64,000 nt of DNA from Streptomyces echinoruber. GTDB lineage: Bacteria; Actinomycetota; Actinomycetes; Streptomycetales; Streptomycetaceae. The notes below the pieces were generated by a model. That model worked only from the letters and a program-made list of their open reading frames with translations, was not told the DNA's origin and made no database searches. The stretch spans positions 1-64,000 of the forward strand of contig NZ_BMWH01000004.1 of the NCBI RefSeq assembly GCF_014651135.1, written 5' to 3'. Shown here piece after piece: positions 16,330 to 25,136 of the stretch. The position numbers were made by a program, and so were the translations under genes. Positions within the stretch are counted from its first letter, which is position 1; each line of letters begins with the position of its first letter.

Positions 16330-16992
16330 TCACAGGTTGCTGAAGTCCGGCCCCTTGACGCGGGTCCTCTTGATCTCGTAGAAGCCCGGCACCGACGCCA
16401 CCGCGAGGGTGCCGTCCCACAGGCGGGCGGCCTCCTCGCCCTTGGGGGCGGGGGTGACGACCGGGCCGAAGAAGGCGACCTCCTGCCCGTCGGGGCCGGG
16501 GACGGCGATGACGGGGGTGCCCACGTCCTGGCCGACCTTGTCGATGCCCTCCTTGTGGGAGGCGCGCAGCTCGGCCTCGAACTCGAAGTCCTCCTGCTCG
16601 GCGTAGTCGATGAGGCCGGCGGGCAGGCCGACGTCGGCGAGGGCGCCGGCGATGGCCTCCAGGGTGGGGCCCTCGCCGTTGTTGTGGATGCGGGTGCCGA
16701 GCGCGGTGTACAGCGGGCCGAGGACGTCGTCGCCGTGCTTCCGCCAGGCCGCGGTGACCACGCGCACCGGCTGCCAGGCCTTGGTGGCGAGCATCTCCCG
16801 GTACTCCGCGGGCAGCTCGTCCAGCTTGTTCTCGTTGAGCACCGCCAGGCTCATCACGTGCCAGCGGACCTCGATGTCGCGGAGCTTCTCCACCTCGAGC
16901 ACCCACCGGGACGTCATCCACGCCCACGGGCACAGCGGGTCGAACCAGAAGTCGACGGGGGTCTTGGCGGAGGCGGACGCGCTCTCGGACAT
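16330..16992 (-). CDS. DsbA-like thioredoxin-fold protein (mycothiol-dependent nitroreductase family)
   Basis: 220 residues from ATG 16992. The motif DFWFDPLCPWAWMTSRWV near residues 14-31 corresponds to the CPWC active site of actinobacterial DsbA-family cytoplasmic proteins such as mycobacterial Rv2466c, a mycothiol-dependent reductase; here the second cysteine is alanine, so the protein can only work by a monothiol mechanism. The helical insertion (EYREMLATKAWQPVRVV) and the cis-proline loop VGTPVIAVPG near 163 complete the fold. No signal peptide, so it is cytoplasmic. It is divergent from the pepN1 gene; an inverted repeat lies between. Confidence 0.85.
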   Translation of the reverse strand: MSESASASAKTPVDFWFDPLCPWAWMTSRWVLEVEKLRDIEVRWHVMSLAVLNENKLDELPAEYREMLATKAWQPVRVVTAAWRKHGDDVLGPLYTALGTRIHNNGEGPTLEAIAGALADVGLPAGLIDYAEQEDFEFEAELRASHKEGIDKVGQDVGTPVIAVPGPDGQEVAFFGPVVTPAPKGEEAARLWDGTLAVASVPGFYEIKRTRVKGPDFSNL

Positions 16993-17060
16993 GGTTCTCC
17001 CTCAAGGGTGCGGAACGGCGGCTGAAAACTTTCCCTCGACGGCAACACACCCGGTCGCCG

Positions 17061-17120
17061 CACCATTCCCCGCGGTGATTCCCGCGGTGATTCCCACGGT
17101 GATTCCCGCGGGGAATGGTG
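17061..17120. promoter_or_regulatory. 15-bp perfect inverted repeat enclosing three 12-bp direct repeats
   Basis: CACCATTCCCCGCGG (17061-17075) is exactly complementary to CCGCGGGGAATGGTG (17106-17120). Between and overlapping them, GCGGTGATTCCC repeats at 17072, 17084 and, with one change, 17096. It lies midway between the divergent DsbA-like and pepN1 genes, 69 and 88 bp from their starts, so it could be a shared operator or a hairpin; no regulator is recognised. Confidence 0.6.
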
Positions 17121-17207
17121 CGGTGATTCCCCGCTGTGCCGCATCGGGGGCTCGTGGCAGGATCGGTGCTGTTCAGCCGTACTCGTGACGCCCGAGGGAG
17201 TCTGCCC

Positions 17208-19802
17208 GTGCCCGGTGAGAACCTGTCCCGCGACGAGGCCCGGGAGCGGGCCGCCCTGCTGTCCGTCGACGGCTACGAGGTGTTCCTCGACGTGCGGTCC
17301 GCGGTGGGCGACTCGCCCGGGGGTGAGGACGCCGGGGCCGGCCCGCGCACGTTCCGCTCGGTGACCACGATCCGCTTCCGCTGCGCCGAGCCGGGCGCCG
17401 GGACCTTCGCCGACCTGATCGCGCCGCGCGTCACCGCGGTCTCCCTCAACGGCCGCGACCTGGACCCGGGCGAGGTGTTCGACGGCTCCCGCATCCAGCT
17501 CGAGGACCTGGCCGCCGAGAACGAGCTGGTGGTGGACGCGCAGTGCGCCTACTCCCGCACCGGTGAGGGCCTGCACCGCTTCGTCGACCCGCAGGACGGC
17601 GAGGTCTACCTCTACACGCAGTACGAGCCGGCCGACGCCCGCCGTGTCTTCGCCACCTTCGAGCAGCCCGATCTGAAGGCGCCGTTCCGTTTCGAGGTGC
17701 GGGCGCCGGAGGGCTGGACGGTGTGGAGCAACGGCACCGGCGAACTGCACGACGGGGTGTGGCGGTTCGCGGAGACCAAGCCGATCTCGACGTACATCAC
17801 GTGCGTGGTCGCCGGCCCGTACCACTACGTGACCGACACCTACGAGCGCGAGCTGCCCGACGGCACCCGGCTGCGCATCCCGCTCGGCGCGCTGTGCCGC
17901 AAGGGGCTGGCGCCGCACTTCGACGCCGAGGACGTCTTCCTGATCACCAAGCAGGGCCTGGACTTCTTCCACGACCGCTTCGACTACCCGTACCCGTTCG
18001 GCAAGTACGACCAGGCGTTCGTGCCCGAGTACAACCTGGGCGCGATGGAGAACCCGGGCCTGGTGACCTTCCGCGAGGAGTACATCTTCCGCGGGAAGGT
18101 GACCCAGGCCTCCTACGAGAGCCGGGCCAACGTGATCCTGCACGAGATGGCGCACATGTGGTTCGGCGACCTGGTCACCATGGAGTGGTGGGACGACCTG
18201 TGGCTGAAGGAGTCCTTCGCCGACTTCATGGGCGCCTTCGCGCTGGTCGGCGCCACCCGCTTCACGGGCGGCTGGATCACCTTCGCCAACCGCCGCAAGG
18301 CGTGGGCCTACCGCGCCGACCAGCTGCCCTCCACGCACCCGATCACCGCCGACATCCGCGACCTGCAGGACGCCAAGCTCAACTTCGACGGCATCACCTA
18401 CGCCAAGGGCGCCTCGGTGCTCAAGCAGCTGGTGGCCTACGCCGGGCAGGAGGCGTTCCTGGAAGGCGCCCGCCGGTACTTCAAGCGCCACGCCTACGGC
18501 AACACGCGCCTGGGCGACCTGCTGTCGGTGCTGGAGGAGACCAGCGGCCGGGACATGACGGCCTGGGCGCGCGCCTGGCTGCAGACCGCCGGGGTCAACT
18601 CCCTCACCCCGCAGGTGCTGCTGGGCGAGGACGGCCGCGTCGCGGAGCTGGCGGTGCTGCAGGAGGCGCCCGAGGCGCACCCCGAGCTGCGCCCGCACCG
18701 GGTCGCGGTGGGCCTGTACCGGCGCACGCGGGACGGGGCGCTGGAGCGGTACGCGCGCGCCGAGACGGACGTGGCGGGCGCGCGCACGGTGGTGGCCGAA
18801 CTGGCCGGGGCCGAGGCGCCGGAGCTGGTGCTGGTCAACGACGAGGACCTGACGTACTGCAAGACCCGCTTCGACGACACGTCCCTGGCGACCCTGCGCG
18901 CGGGCCTGGGCGACCTGACCGACCCGCTGGCCCGCGCCCTGTGCTGGTCGGCGGTGTGGAACCTGACCCGGGACGCGCTGCTGCCCGCGCGGGACTTCGT
19001 GGACCTGGTGCTGCGGTTCGCGGGGCGGGAGTCGGAGATCGGCGTGCTGCAGATGGTGCACGCCTGGGCCGAGTCGGCGCTCGTGCACTACGCGGCGCCC
19101 CAGTGGCGCGAGACGGGGGCGCGGCTGCTCGCCGAGGGCGCGCTGCGCGAGCTGCGGGCGGCGGCGCCGGGCAGCGAGCACCAGCTCGCGTGGGCGCGGT
19201 TCTTCGCGCGCACGGCCGTGAGCGAGGAGGACTTCGCGCTGCTGCGGGGCCTGCTGGACGGCACGGAGTCGGTGGACGGCCTGGACGTCGACCAGGAGCT
19301 GCGGTGGGTGTTCCTGGAGCCGCTGGCCGCGCACGGGGTCGCGGACGAGAAGGCGCTGGCCGAGGAGCTGGCCCGGGACGACACCGCCTCCGGCCGGCGC
19401 CACCAGGTGCGCTGCCTGGCCGCCCGGCCGCTGCCCGAGGTCAAGGCGCAGGCGTGGGCGCAGGTGGTGGAGTCCGACGCGCTGTCCAACGCCCTGGTGG
19501 AGGCGACCATCGCGGGCTTCGCGCAGCCCGCGCAGCGGGAGCTGCTCGCGCCGTACACGGAGAAGTACTTCGCGGCCATCGAGCGGGTGTGGGCCGAGCG
19601 GTCCATCCAGATCGGCATGGACGTGGTCCGGGGCCTGTTCCCGTCCCTGCAGTCCACGCCCGAGACGCTGGCGGCGGCGGACGCCTGGCTGGAGTCGCAC
19701 CGGGACGCGGCCCCGGCGCTGCGCCGCCTGGTCCTGGAGGCCCGGGACGACCTGGCGCGGGCACTGCGGGGGCAGGCGTGCGACGCGGGCGCGCGGGGGT
19801 GA
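17208..19802 (+). CDS. pepN: Aminopeptidase N (M1 family zinc metallopeptidase), copy 1
   Basis: 864 residues from GTG 17208 (VPGENLSRDEA), chosen because GAGGGAG lies eight bases upstream; the open frame extends upstream without conservation. M1 hallmarks are present: substrate-binding GAMENPG near 278, zinc motif HEMAHMWFGD from His312 with the third ligand Glu in WLKESFADFMG, and the downstream tyrosine in FDGITYAKGA. The C-terminal ERAP1-like helical domain fills 500-864. A cytosolic enzyme trimming N-terminal residues from peptides. It is a clear paralogue of the gene at 27965 (same start PG-NL, same order of motifs). Its last codons and stop lie in the first unit of a 35-bp tandem array. 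Confidence 0.95.
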   Translation: MPGENLSRDEARERAALLSVDGYEVFLDVRSAVGDSPGGEDAGAGPRTFRSVTTIRFRCAEPGAGTFADLIAPRVTAVSLNGRDLDPGEVFDGSRIQLEDLAAENELVVDAQCAYSRTGEGLHRFVDPQDGEVYLYTQYEPADARRVFATFEQPDLKAPFRFEVRAPEGWTVWSNGTGELHDGVWRFAETKPISTYITCVVAGPYHYVTDTYERELPDGTRLRIPLGALCRKGLAPHFDAEDVFLITKQGLDFFHDRFDYPYPFGKYDQAFVPEYNLGAMENPGLVTFREEYIFRGKVTQASYESRANVILHEMAHMWFGDLVTMEWWDDLWLKESFADFMGAFALVGATRFTGGWITFANRRKAWAYRADQLPSTHPITADIRDLQDAKLNFDGITYAKGASVLKQLVAYAGQEAFLEGARRYFKRHAYGNTRLGDLLSVLEETSGRDMTAWARAWLQTAGVNSLTPQVLLGEDGRVAELAVLQEAPEAHPELRPHRVAVGLYRRTRDGALERYARAETDVAGARTVVAELAGAEAPELVLVNDEDLTYCKTRFDDTSLATLRAGLGDLTDPLARALCWSAVWNLTRDALLPARDFVDLVLRFAGRESEIGVLQMVHAWAESALVHYAAPQWRETGARLLAEGALRELRAAAPGSEHQLAWARFFARTAVSEEDFALLRGLLDGTESVDGLDVDQELRWVFLEPLAAHGVADEKALAEELARDDTASGRRHQVRCLAARPLPEVKAQAWAQVVESDALSNALVEATIAGFAQPAQRELLAPYTEKYFAAIERVWAERSIQIGMDVVRGLFPSLQSTPETLAAADAWLESHRDAAPALRRLVLEARDDLARALRGQACDAGARG

Positions 19803-19950
19803 CGGGGCGGGCGTGCGACGCGGGTGCGCGGGGATGACGGGGCAGGCGTGCGACGCGGGTGCGCAGGGGTGACGGGGCAGGCGTGCGACGCGGGCGCGCA
19901 GGGGTGACGGGGCAGGCGTGCGACGCGGGCGCGCGGGGATGACGCGGGCG
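19776..19950. repeat. Five 35-bp tandem repeats spanning the pepN1 stop codon
   Basis: GCGTGCGACGCGGGYGCGCR begins units at 19776, 19811, 19846, 19881 and 19916, exactly 35 bp apart. Unit one encodes the last residues of pepN1 (ACDAGARG) and its TGA; later units are non-coding copies of that gene end. A weaker sixth copy lies at 19981-20015. Confidence 0.95.
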
Positions 19951-20247
19951 CCGGGGTCCGCGAAGACGACAGGGCGGGCCCGCGACGCGGACGCGGGGGT
20001 GACGGGGCGGGCCGGCGCCGGGGACCGGACCCGGTCGTCAACAGCCGCTTGACCGTTGACCAGGGCTCGGGGGTTCCGTGACCGTTACGAAATCACGGAC
20101 ATCGCAGCCGTGACCCGGCCGGGACCCGGCCCGGACCTGCCCCTTTCGGCACCCGAACACCCGTCCCGCACAGCGGAGTTGTCCGGGATTGTCGACGAGC
20201 GTGTAACAGCGGTTACGGGCCGGGGCGGGCGCGGCAGGCTCCCGGGC
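19951..20247. other. Intergenic region upstream of the AbiEi-like gene
   Basis: A decayed repeat copy occupies 19981-20015. From about 20036 the sequence is more promoter-like, with two TTGAC elements (20049 and 20055) and GTTAC motifs at 20093 and 20210. No second gene is convincing here, although the frame of the next gene is open from 20056. Confidence 0.4.
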
Positions 20248-21336
20248 ATGAACCACGACACCCCGCTCTCCCCCCACCCGTCGAGCCACCTCTGCGACGG
20301 CCGGCTCCGGTTGACGACCGCCGCGCGGTTGCGCGCGCACGGGATCTCCGCCGCCGAGACGAGCGCGCAGTGCCGTCCCGGCGGCCCCTGGCAGCAGTTG
20401 CTGCCCGGTGTGGTGCTGCTCCACCCGGGGCCCCCGACCGGCGAGGAACGGGTGCACGCGGTGCTGCTGTACGCGAGCCGGCCGCCTTCGGCCGGGCCGG
20501 CACCGGGCATCCCGGCCCAGCCGGAGGCGCGCAAGGCGCCCCGCCCGAAGCCGGCGGAGGCGATGGTCACGGGGCCGGCGGCGCTCGCGCTGCACGGTTT
20601 CGGCTCGGCCCCGCCGCTGCCGTCGCTGCACCGTATCGACGTGCTGGTGCCGCGCCCGCGCCGGCTGCGCTCGACGGGCTGCGCGCGTGTCCTGCGCACC
20701 GCCGACCTGCCGGTCCCCGAGCAGGTCGCCGTCCCCCCGGCTCCCGGCTCCGATCGGGCGGAGAACATCCTCGTGCCGGTGGCGCCGGTGCCGCGGGCGC
20801 TGGCCGACGCGGTGGCCGACCTGACGGACGCCGTCGTGGTCGGCCGCCTGCTCACCGAGGCGGTGCGCGGCGGTCACTGCGAACCGGCGGCGGTGGTGAG
20901 GGAGTTGACCCGGGCACGGCTGCTGACCCGACCGCACGTGGTGGACGCGGTGAGCGCGCTGCTCACGGAGAGCCGCGCGATCGCCGAGGAGCGGCTGTAC
21001 CGGATGGTGCGCGAGTACGGCCTGCCCGAGCCGATGTGGAACGTCGACCTGCGCCTGCCCGGCGGCCCCCACCTCGGCGGTGCCGACGCCTACTGGCCCG
21101 AGCACGCGGTCGCCGTCGAGCTGGACACCCGCGTCTCCCGCCACGACGACGAGGCCCTGGAAGCGGAGTACGCCCGCAGGCGGGAGCACCTGGAGCGCCT
21201 GGGCGTCACCGTCGTGCGCCTCTCGCCCCGCGGGCTGCGCGAGTCGCCGGAGCAGCAGGCCGTCGTCGTGCGGACGGCGCTGATGGCCGCGACGGACCGC
21301 GACCCGGCCGCGTACGTCGTGGTGCTGCCCCGGTAG
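20248..21336 (+). CDS. AbiEi/DUF559-like protein: N-terminal winged helix and C-terminal nuclease-like domain
   Basis: 362 residues from ATG 20248; earlier in-frame starts add unconserved sequence. The N-terminal part (RLTTAARLRAHGISAAETSAQ, LLPGVVLLH) resembles the helix-turn-helix of AbiEi-like proteins. The middle carries VTGPAALALHGFG, the usual second module. The C-terminus GADAYWPEHAVAVELD followed by EYARRREHLERLGVTVVRLS resembles the DUF559/Vsr-like PD-(D/E)XK fold, with the acidic pair in place. Such proteins are abundant and uncharacterised in actinobacteria; they are not paired here with a toxin gene. A role as regulator or nuclease is open. It ends at a strong convergent terminator. 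Confidence 0.75.
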   Translation: MNHDTPLSPHPSSHLCDGRLRLTTAARLRAHGISAAETSAQCRPGGPWQQLLPGVVLLHPGPPTGEERVHAVLLYASRPPSAGPAPGIPAQPEARKAPRPKPAEAMVTGPAALALHGFGSAPPLPSLHRIDVLVPRPRRLRSTGCARVLRTADLPVPEQVAVPPAPGSDRAENILVPVAPVPRALADAVADLTDAVVVGRLLTEAVRGGHCEPAAVVRELTRARLLTRPHVVDAVSALLTESRAIAEERLYRMVREYGLPEPMWNVDLRLPGGPHLGGADAYWPEHAVAVELDTRVSRHDDEALEAEYARRREHLERLGVTVVRLSPRGLRESPEQQAVVVRTALMAATDRDPAAYVVVLPR

Positions 21337-21388
21337 GGACCCGGGAAGGCGCCGGGAAGCCCCGGGGAAGGGGCGTCCCCGGATCCCC

Positions 21389-21420
21389 GGGAGGGCCGCC
21401 GGGGCGCCGGCGGCCCTCCC
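21389..21420. terminator. Convergent hairpin terminator
   Basis: GGGAGGGCCGCCGG (21389-21402) pairs perfectly with CCGGCGGCCCTCCC (21407-21420) over a four-base loop, between the convergent AbiEi-like and metallophosphoesterase genes. Confidence 0.9.
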
Positions 21421-21435
21421 GCGTGCGCGGGTGGC

Positions 21436-21475
21436 GTCGCGTCGGCCCTTCTTCAGTCGCGTCAGCCCTTCTTCA
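21436..21475. repeat. 20-bp tandem duplication at the metallophosphoesterase stop codon
   Basis: GTCGCGTCGGCCCTTCTTCA (21436-21455) and GTCGCGTCAGCCCTTCTTCA (21456-21475) differ at one base. The second copy contains the stop codon (TCA at 21462) and final Lys codons of the minus-strand gene; the first is its non-coding copy. Confidence 0.9.
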
Positions 21476-23228
21476 GCAGCAGCTCGGTGTTGCGGTCCTC
21501 CGGGTCGCCCGCCAGGGCCCGGTTGGCGCCGGGGGCGTTGAAGGCCAGCTCGCGGTAGAGGGCGGCGAGGCCGGTCTGGGTGAGGTCGGCGAAGTCGGTG
21601 CGGTGCGGGGCCGCGGACTCCACGAGGGTGGTGAACAGGGAGAGGGTGCCGTCCTTGTTGTCGGCGATCTCGATGATGCGGGCGAGGTGGGGGTGGTCGA
21701 CGTGGGAGGCAGTGGAGATCTCCCAGAAGGAGCGGCCGTCGGGGGCGGAGCGGGGGGTGATGACGTTCCGGTGGATGTGCCCGTTGACCCAGGCCAGGAC
21801 GTTGGGGTGGCTGCCGAGCAGGGCGATCACCTCGGCGCCGTGGTGGCGGCGCTCGCCGGGGCGGGCCGGGTCGGGGCGGGTGTTGGTCATCGTCTCGCTG
21901 GTGTGGTGGCTGAAGACGACGGCGTAGGAGTCCCGGTTGTCGCGCAGCGTCCGGTCCAGCCACTTGAGCTGGGCGGTGCCGATGGAGCCCGCGTAGTGGC
22001 CGCCGGGGTCGGTGGTGTCGAGGCTGATGCCGATGACATCGTCGGCGATGCGGAAGCTGTAGTACTGGGTGCCGGCGTCGAGGTTGGCGGAGGAGTAGCC
22101 GTGGCCGACCGGGCCGAGGCCGGCGTGGGCCGGGTCGAGGTGGGCCTTGAGGTAGTCGGCCGGGGTGTACGGCGCCCGCTTCTCGTCCGGGGTGACGGGG
22201 CGCGCGGCGCGCGCGTGGGCCTTGAGGAAGTCGTGGAACCGCACGCCCTCGGGGTCCTTGGCGTTCTTGATGGCGTCCTGCAGCTTCTTGGCCTCGGTGG
22301 CGGAGACGCTCATCAGCTTCCGGCCGCCGATGGCGGCCTCGGCGAGGTAGGGGTCACCGTGGGAGCCGTAGCAGCCGAGCGGCAGGGCGTCGTGGTTGCC
22401 GACGGTGGAGTACCAGGGCAGGTTGAGGCCGGGGCTGCGCACCTCGCGGATCGCGGCGGCGAGGAAGCCGTGCAGGTGCGGGAAGCCGAGCTGCTTGTCG
22501 GCGTCGCGCAGGCTCGCGTCGGCCTGCCAGTACAGCTTCAGGCCGCTGTTCTGGACGCCCTCGTAGTGGCGCGGGTCGCCGGAGTTGGGGGTGATGCGGC
22601 CGCCGCTCATGACCTTCATGAACCATTCCAGCTCGGACCGGGCGTTGTTGTCCGTGTTGTCGCCGGTGGTCATGACGAAGTGCAGCGGGGCGCCGGTGGC
22701 GGGCGCGCCGCGCAGCGCGTTGATCCGCTCCACGAGCGAGATCGCGCCGTGCACGGTGAGCGCCTCGTGCGGCCGCCAGGCGCGGACGTCGTGGGCGCGC
22801 AGGTACTCCAGGCGCAGCGGGTGCTGCACGTCCGCCAGGTGCAGGTCGGTGAACTGCACGAAGGCCGCCAGGACGGTGCGGCGGTCGGCGCGGCGGGAGG
22901 CGGGCGCGGCCGGTTCGCCGCGCACGACGCGCTTCCAGCCGGGGCCGTCGCCGAGGCGCCGGTAGCCGGTGGAGGTGCGCGGCGCGGCGACGGTGGCGAG
23001 CGTGGTGCCCTTGGTGTAGGGGGCGAGGGGGGCGGGAGGGGCCTTTCGGGAAGAGGCGGCGGGGGCTTCGCCGTCGCCGGCGGTGCGCTGCCGCGGCACC
23101 GGCGTGCCGTCGGTGGGGCGCAGGGCGTAGCCGACTCCCGCGGAGAGGGACACGGCTCCGGCGGCGGCGAGGACGGAACGGCGGTGGACCCCCGGCACGG
23201 AGCCGGTCACGGTGTGTATGCGCGACAT
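21462..23228 (-). CDS. Tat-exported metallophosphoesterase (TIGR03767-like, actinobacterial)
   Basis: 588 residues from ATG 23228. An N-terminal twin-arginine signal, VHRRSVLAAAGAVSLSAGVG, predicts export by the Tat pathway after folding with metals. All calcineurin-type metal motifs are visible: FTDLHLADVQ (D-x-H), MTTGDNTDNN (GDxxD), YSTVGNHDALP (GNHD), VFSHHTSE and WVNGHIHRN (GHxH). It therefore likely binds two metals and cleaves a phosphate ester outside the membrane; the natural substrate is unknown. The N-terminal 100 residues before the catalytic domain are Pro/Ala-rich. Its terminal codons are duplicated in a 20-bp tandem repeat. Upstream lies 200 bp to the NUDIX gene on the same strand. 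Confidence 0.9.
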   Translation of the reverse strand: MSRIHTVTGSVPGVHRRSVLAAAGAVSLSAGVGYALRPTDGTPVPRQRTAGDGEAPAASSRKAPPAPLAPYTKGTTLATVAAPRTSTGYRRLGDGPGWKRVVRGEPAAPASRRADRRTVLAAFVQFTDLHLADVQHPLRLEYLRAHDVRAWRPHEALTVHGAISLVERINALRGAPATGAPLHFVMTTGDNTDNNARSELEWFMKVMSGGRITPNSGDPRHYEGVQNSGLKLYWQADASLRDADKQLGFPHLHGFLAAAIREVRSPGLNLPWYSTVGNHDALPLGCYGSHGDPYLAEAAIGGRKLMSVSATEAKKLQDAIKNAKDPEGVRFHDFLKAHARAARPVTPDEKRAPYTPADYLKAHLDPAHAGLGPVGHGYSSANLDAGTQYYSFRIADDVIGISLDTTDPGGHYAGSIGTAQLKWLDRTLRDNRDSYAVVFSHHTSETMTNTRPDPARPGERRHHGAEVIALLGSHPNVLAWVNGHIHRNVITPRSAPDGRSFWEISTASHVDHPHLARIIEIADNKDGTLSLFTTLVESAAPHRTDFADLTQTGLAALYRELAFNAPGANRALAGDPEDRNTELLLKKG

Positions 23229-23428
23229 GGCGCGGCCTCCCGGAGTGCGAACGCGTCGGCAGGGGTCGCGGGGCGCGACCCCTGCCGCGCATCCCGCTCG
23301 CTCCGGATGCTTGGCATCGGGGATGACCTGCGCGTGAACGCGGCGGCAACGCGCAGCGCCGATCACCGTACGTGGATCTTGTCCTACCCTGCGCGTTCAC
23401 GTCCGCTCGGCGGGCGGCAGGAAGACGG

Positions 23429-23893
23429 TCACTCCGTGTTCATCTTGCGGGGTACCCGACCGGTGTCCGGGCGCTGCCGCCACAGGGCGAGCCCGGCGTC
23501 GACCATGCCGGTGCGGGCCAGCGCGGGCACCGCGTCGAGGGGGTGCCAGGCGGCGAGGTCGGTGGAGCCGCCGGTCTCGGCGCGCAGAGCGCCGCCGAGG
23601 AGACGGACCTCGTAGAGGACCTGCACGGCGTGGTGGTCGACCGTACGGCGCAGGCGGCGGCGCGTCGTGCGGCGGTGGGCGTCCACGCCGAGGAGACCGG
23701 TGACCTCGGCGAGGTACCCGGTCTCCTCCTCGACCTCGCGCAGCACGGTGTCGTGAGGGTGCTCGCCGTGTTCCATGCCGCCGCCGGGCAGGGTCCAGCG
23801 CCGGGTGCCGTCGCGCGCCACCCAGCGGGCCAGCAGCAGTTCCCCCTCGCGGACGCACACCGCGTAGGCGCCCACCCTCAGTGTCCGTCGCAT
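23429..23893 (-). CDS. NUDIX hydrolase
   Basis: 154 residues. The Nudix box GGGMEHGEHPHDTVLREVEEETG covers residues 37-59 with the REVEEETG catalytic helix intact. The enzyme hydrolyses a nucleoside diphosphate linked to another moiety; nothing visible specifies the substrate. A basic stretch RRTTRRRLRRTVDHHAVQVLY lies in the middle. ATG 23893 is chosen as the first Met of the conserved VGAYAVCVREGELLLARW strand. Preceding DNA (23993-24189) consists of two minisatellites, so its promoter must lie in the 100 bp between. Confidence 0.88.
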   Translation of the reverse strand: MRRTLRVGAYAVCVREGELLLARWVARDGTRRWTLPGGGMEHGEHPHDTVLREVEEETGYLAEVTGLLGVDAHRRTTRRRLRRTVDHHAVQVLYEVRLLGGALRAETGGSTDLAAWHPLDAVPALARTGMVDAGLALWRQRPDTGRVPRKMNTE

Positions 23894-23992
23894 GCCACGA
23901 CGTTACGGCACGGGCGGGCCGGGCGGTGAGCACTGCGGCGGCGGCCGGCGTGAGGGACGGGGGTCCGGGAGCGGGCGCCCGCTCCCTTTCGC

Positions 23993-24102
23993 CGCCGGCG
24001 CCCGTCCGTTCGGTCGCAGGCGCCCGTCCCTTCGGTCGCCGGCGCCCGTCCCTCCAGTCATCGGCGCCCGCCCCTCCGGTCGCCGGCGCCCGTTCCTCCT
24101 CA
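23993..24102. repeat. Five 22-bp tandem repeats
   Basis: Units CGCCGGCGCCCGTCCNTTCG followed by GT begin at 23993, 24015, 24037, 24059 and 24081, with one to five substitutions between copies. Confidence 0.9.
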
Positions 24103-24189
24103 TCCGCCGGGGCGGTTGAGGGTGCGGGGCATCCGCCGGGGCAATCGAAGGTGCGGGTCATCCGTCGGGGCAGCCGAGAGTGCGGGCGG
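24103..24189. repeat. Three 29-bp tandem repeats derived from the 3' end of the sigma-linked gene
   Basis: Units at 24103, 24132 and 24161 share TCCGCCGGGGC and GTGCGGG. The third is coding (terminal residues of the minus-strand membrane protein), the second contains its stop codon (24158-24160), and the first is fully non-coding. The gene end has been copied downstream. Confidence 0.85.
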
Positions 24190-25135
24190 CGGGCAGGGCG
24201 CGGGTGATCCAGGCGCGTTCGCGGGCCACCGCCGCGTCGCCGACCGCCCACAGCGGCGCGCCGCGGCGCGGGACGCCGACGAGGACGTGCTGCCCGCCGC
24301 GCGGCCGGGGCTCGGCGTCCGGGCCGAGGACGACCTCGGCCTCGGGCCCGCTCCGCTCCGGCCGGTAGGAGCGGGTCACCCGGACGGTGACCCGGACCCG
24401 GTCGGTGCCGGGGACGGGGGCGACGGCGGCGACCGTGCCCTCGGCGACGAGGCGGGCGCAGGCCAGGTAGTGCTCCGGCCCGGTCCCCTTGGCCGCGGAG
24501 GCCGCCTTGTCCGCGCTGCCGCCGGCCGCCGTGTCCGCTCCGCCCCGGACGGCGAGCCGGCCCAGGCCGAGCACGACCGCGCAGGCCGCGGCGGCGGCCA
24601 GGGTGCCCACGGCGAGGGCGCGCACACCGGGGTGGACGCGCCGGCGCGCGGGCGGGCGGACCAGCGGACGGACGGGCGGACGCGAGGGTGCGGGCGCCGG
24701 GACGGGCCCGGATCCGGGGGCGGGCAGCGCAGGCGCCGGGGCGAGCCCGGGCCCAGGGGCGGGCGACGCGGACGCCGGGGCCTGTCCGGATGCGGGCGAC
24801 GCGGGCGCCGGGGCGGGCTCGGGCCCGGAGGCGGGCGACGCGGACACCGGGGCCGACCCGGAAGCGGGCGACGCGGACGCCGGGGCCGGCCCGGATGCGG
24901 GCGACGCGGGCGCCGGGGCGGGCCCGGGCCCGGGGGCGGCGGGGGCGGGTGGCGCGAGCGCGTCGCCGAGGAGGGCGAGCTGCTCGCGCAGGACGGCCAC
25001 GTCGGCCGCGGCGGCCCGGTACTCGGCCAGGACGGCGGGGTCGGCGCGGGCCTCCTCCGGCAGCGGCTCGCCCGTGATCGCGGCCATCAGCGCGTCCCGG
25101 GGGGCGTCCCCCGCACCGGTTCCGTTCCCGGCCAC
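24158..25135 (-). CDS. Single-pass membrane protein coupled to the ECF sigma factor (candidate anti-sigma)
   Basis: 325 residues from GTG 25135, one base after the sigma-factor stop, so translation is probably coupled. The N-terminal 60 residues are an acidic helical domain (PRDALMAAITGEPLPEEARA, VLREQLALLGDAL). Then comes a long Pro/Ala/Ser segment made of repeats such as ASPASGPAPASASP, one membrane helix (about 176-196, VRALAVGTLAAAAACAVVLGL), and an outer domain with two cysteines (YLACARL, TLGCPDG). This topology fits an anti-sigma factor, but the zinc HxxxCxxC motif is absent, so the role is inferred from coupling. Its last codons are duplicated in a 29-bp repeat. Confidence 0.7.
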   Translation of the reverse strand: MAGNGTGAGDAPRDALMAAITGEPLPEEARADPAVLAEYRAAAADVAVLREQLALLGDALAPPAPAAPGPGPAPAPASPASGPAPASASPASGSAPVSASPASGPEPAPAPASPASGQAPASASPAPGPGLAPAPALPAPGSGPVPAPAPSRPPVRPLVRPPARRRVHPGVRALAVGTLAAAAACAVVLGLGRLAVRGGADTAAGGSADKAASAAKGTGPEHYLACARLVAEGTVAAVAPVPGTDRVRVTVRVTRSYRPERSGPEAEVVLGPDAEPRPRGGQHVLVGVPRRGAPLWAVGDAAVARERAWITRALPAARTLGCPDG

Positions 25136-25136
25136 G

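Noticed and set aside
15965..19950. Possible CRISPR arrays (13-bp and 35-bp repeats)
   Set aside because: The copies are contiguous with no unique spacers, and no cas gene is present; these are minisatellites.
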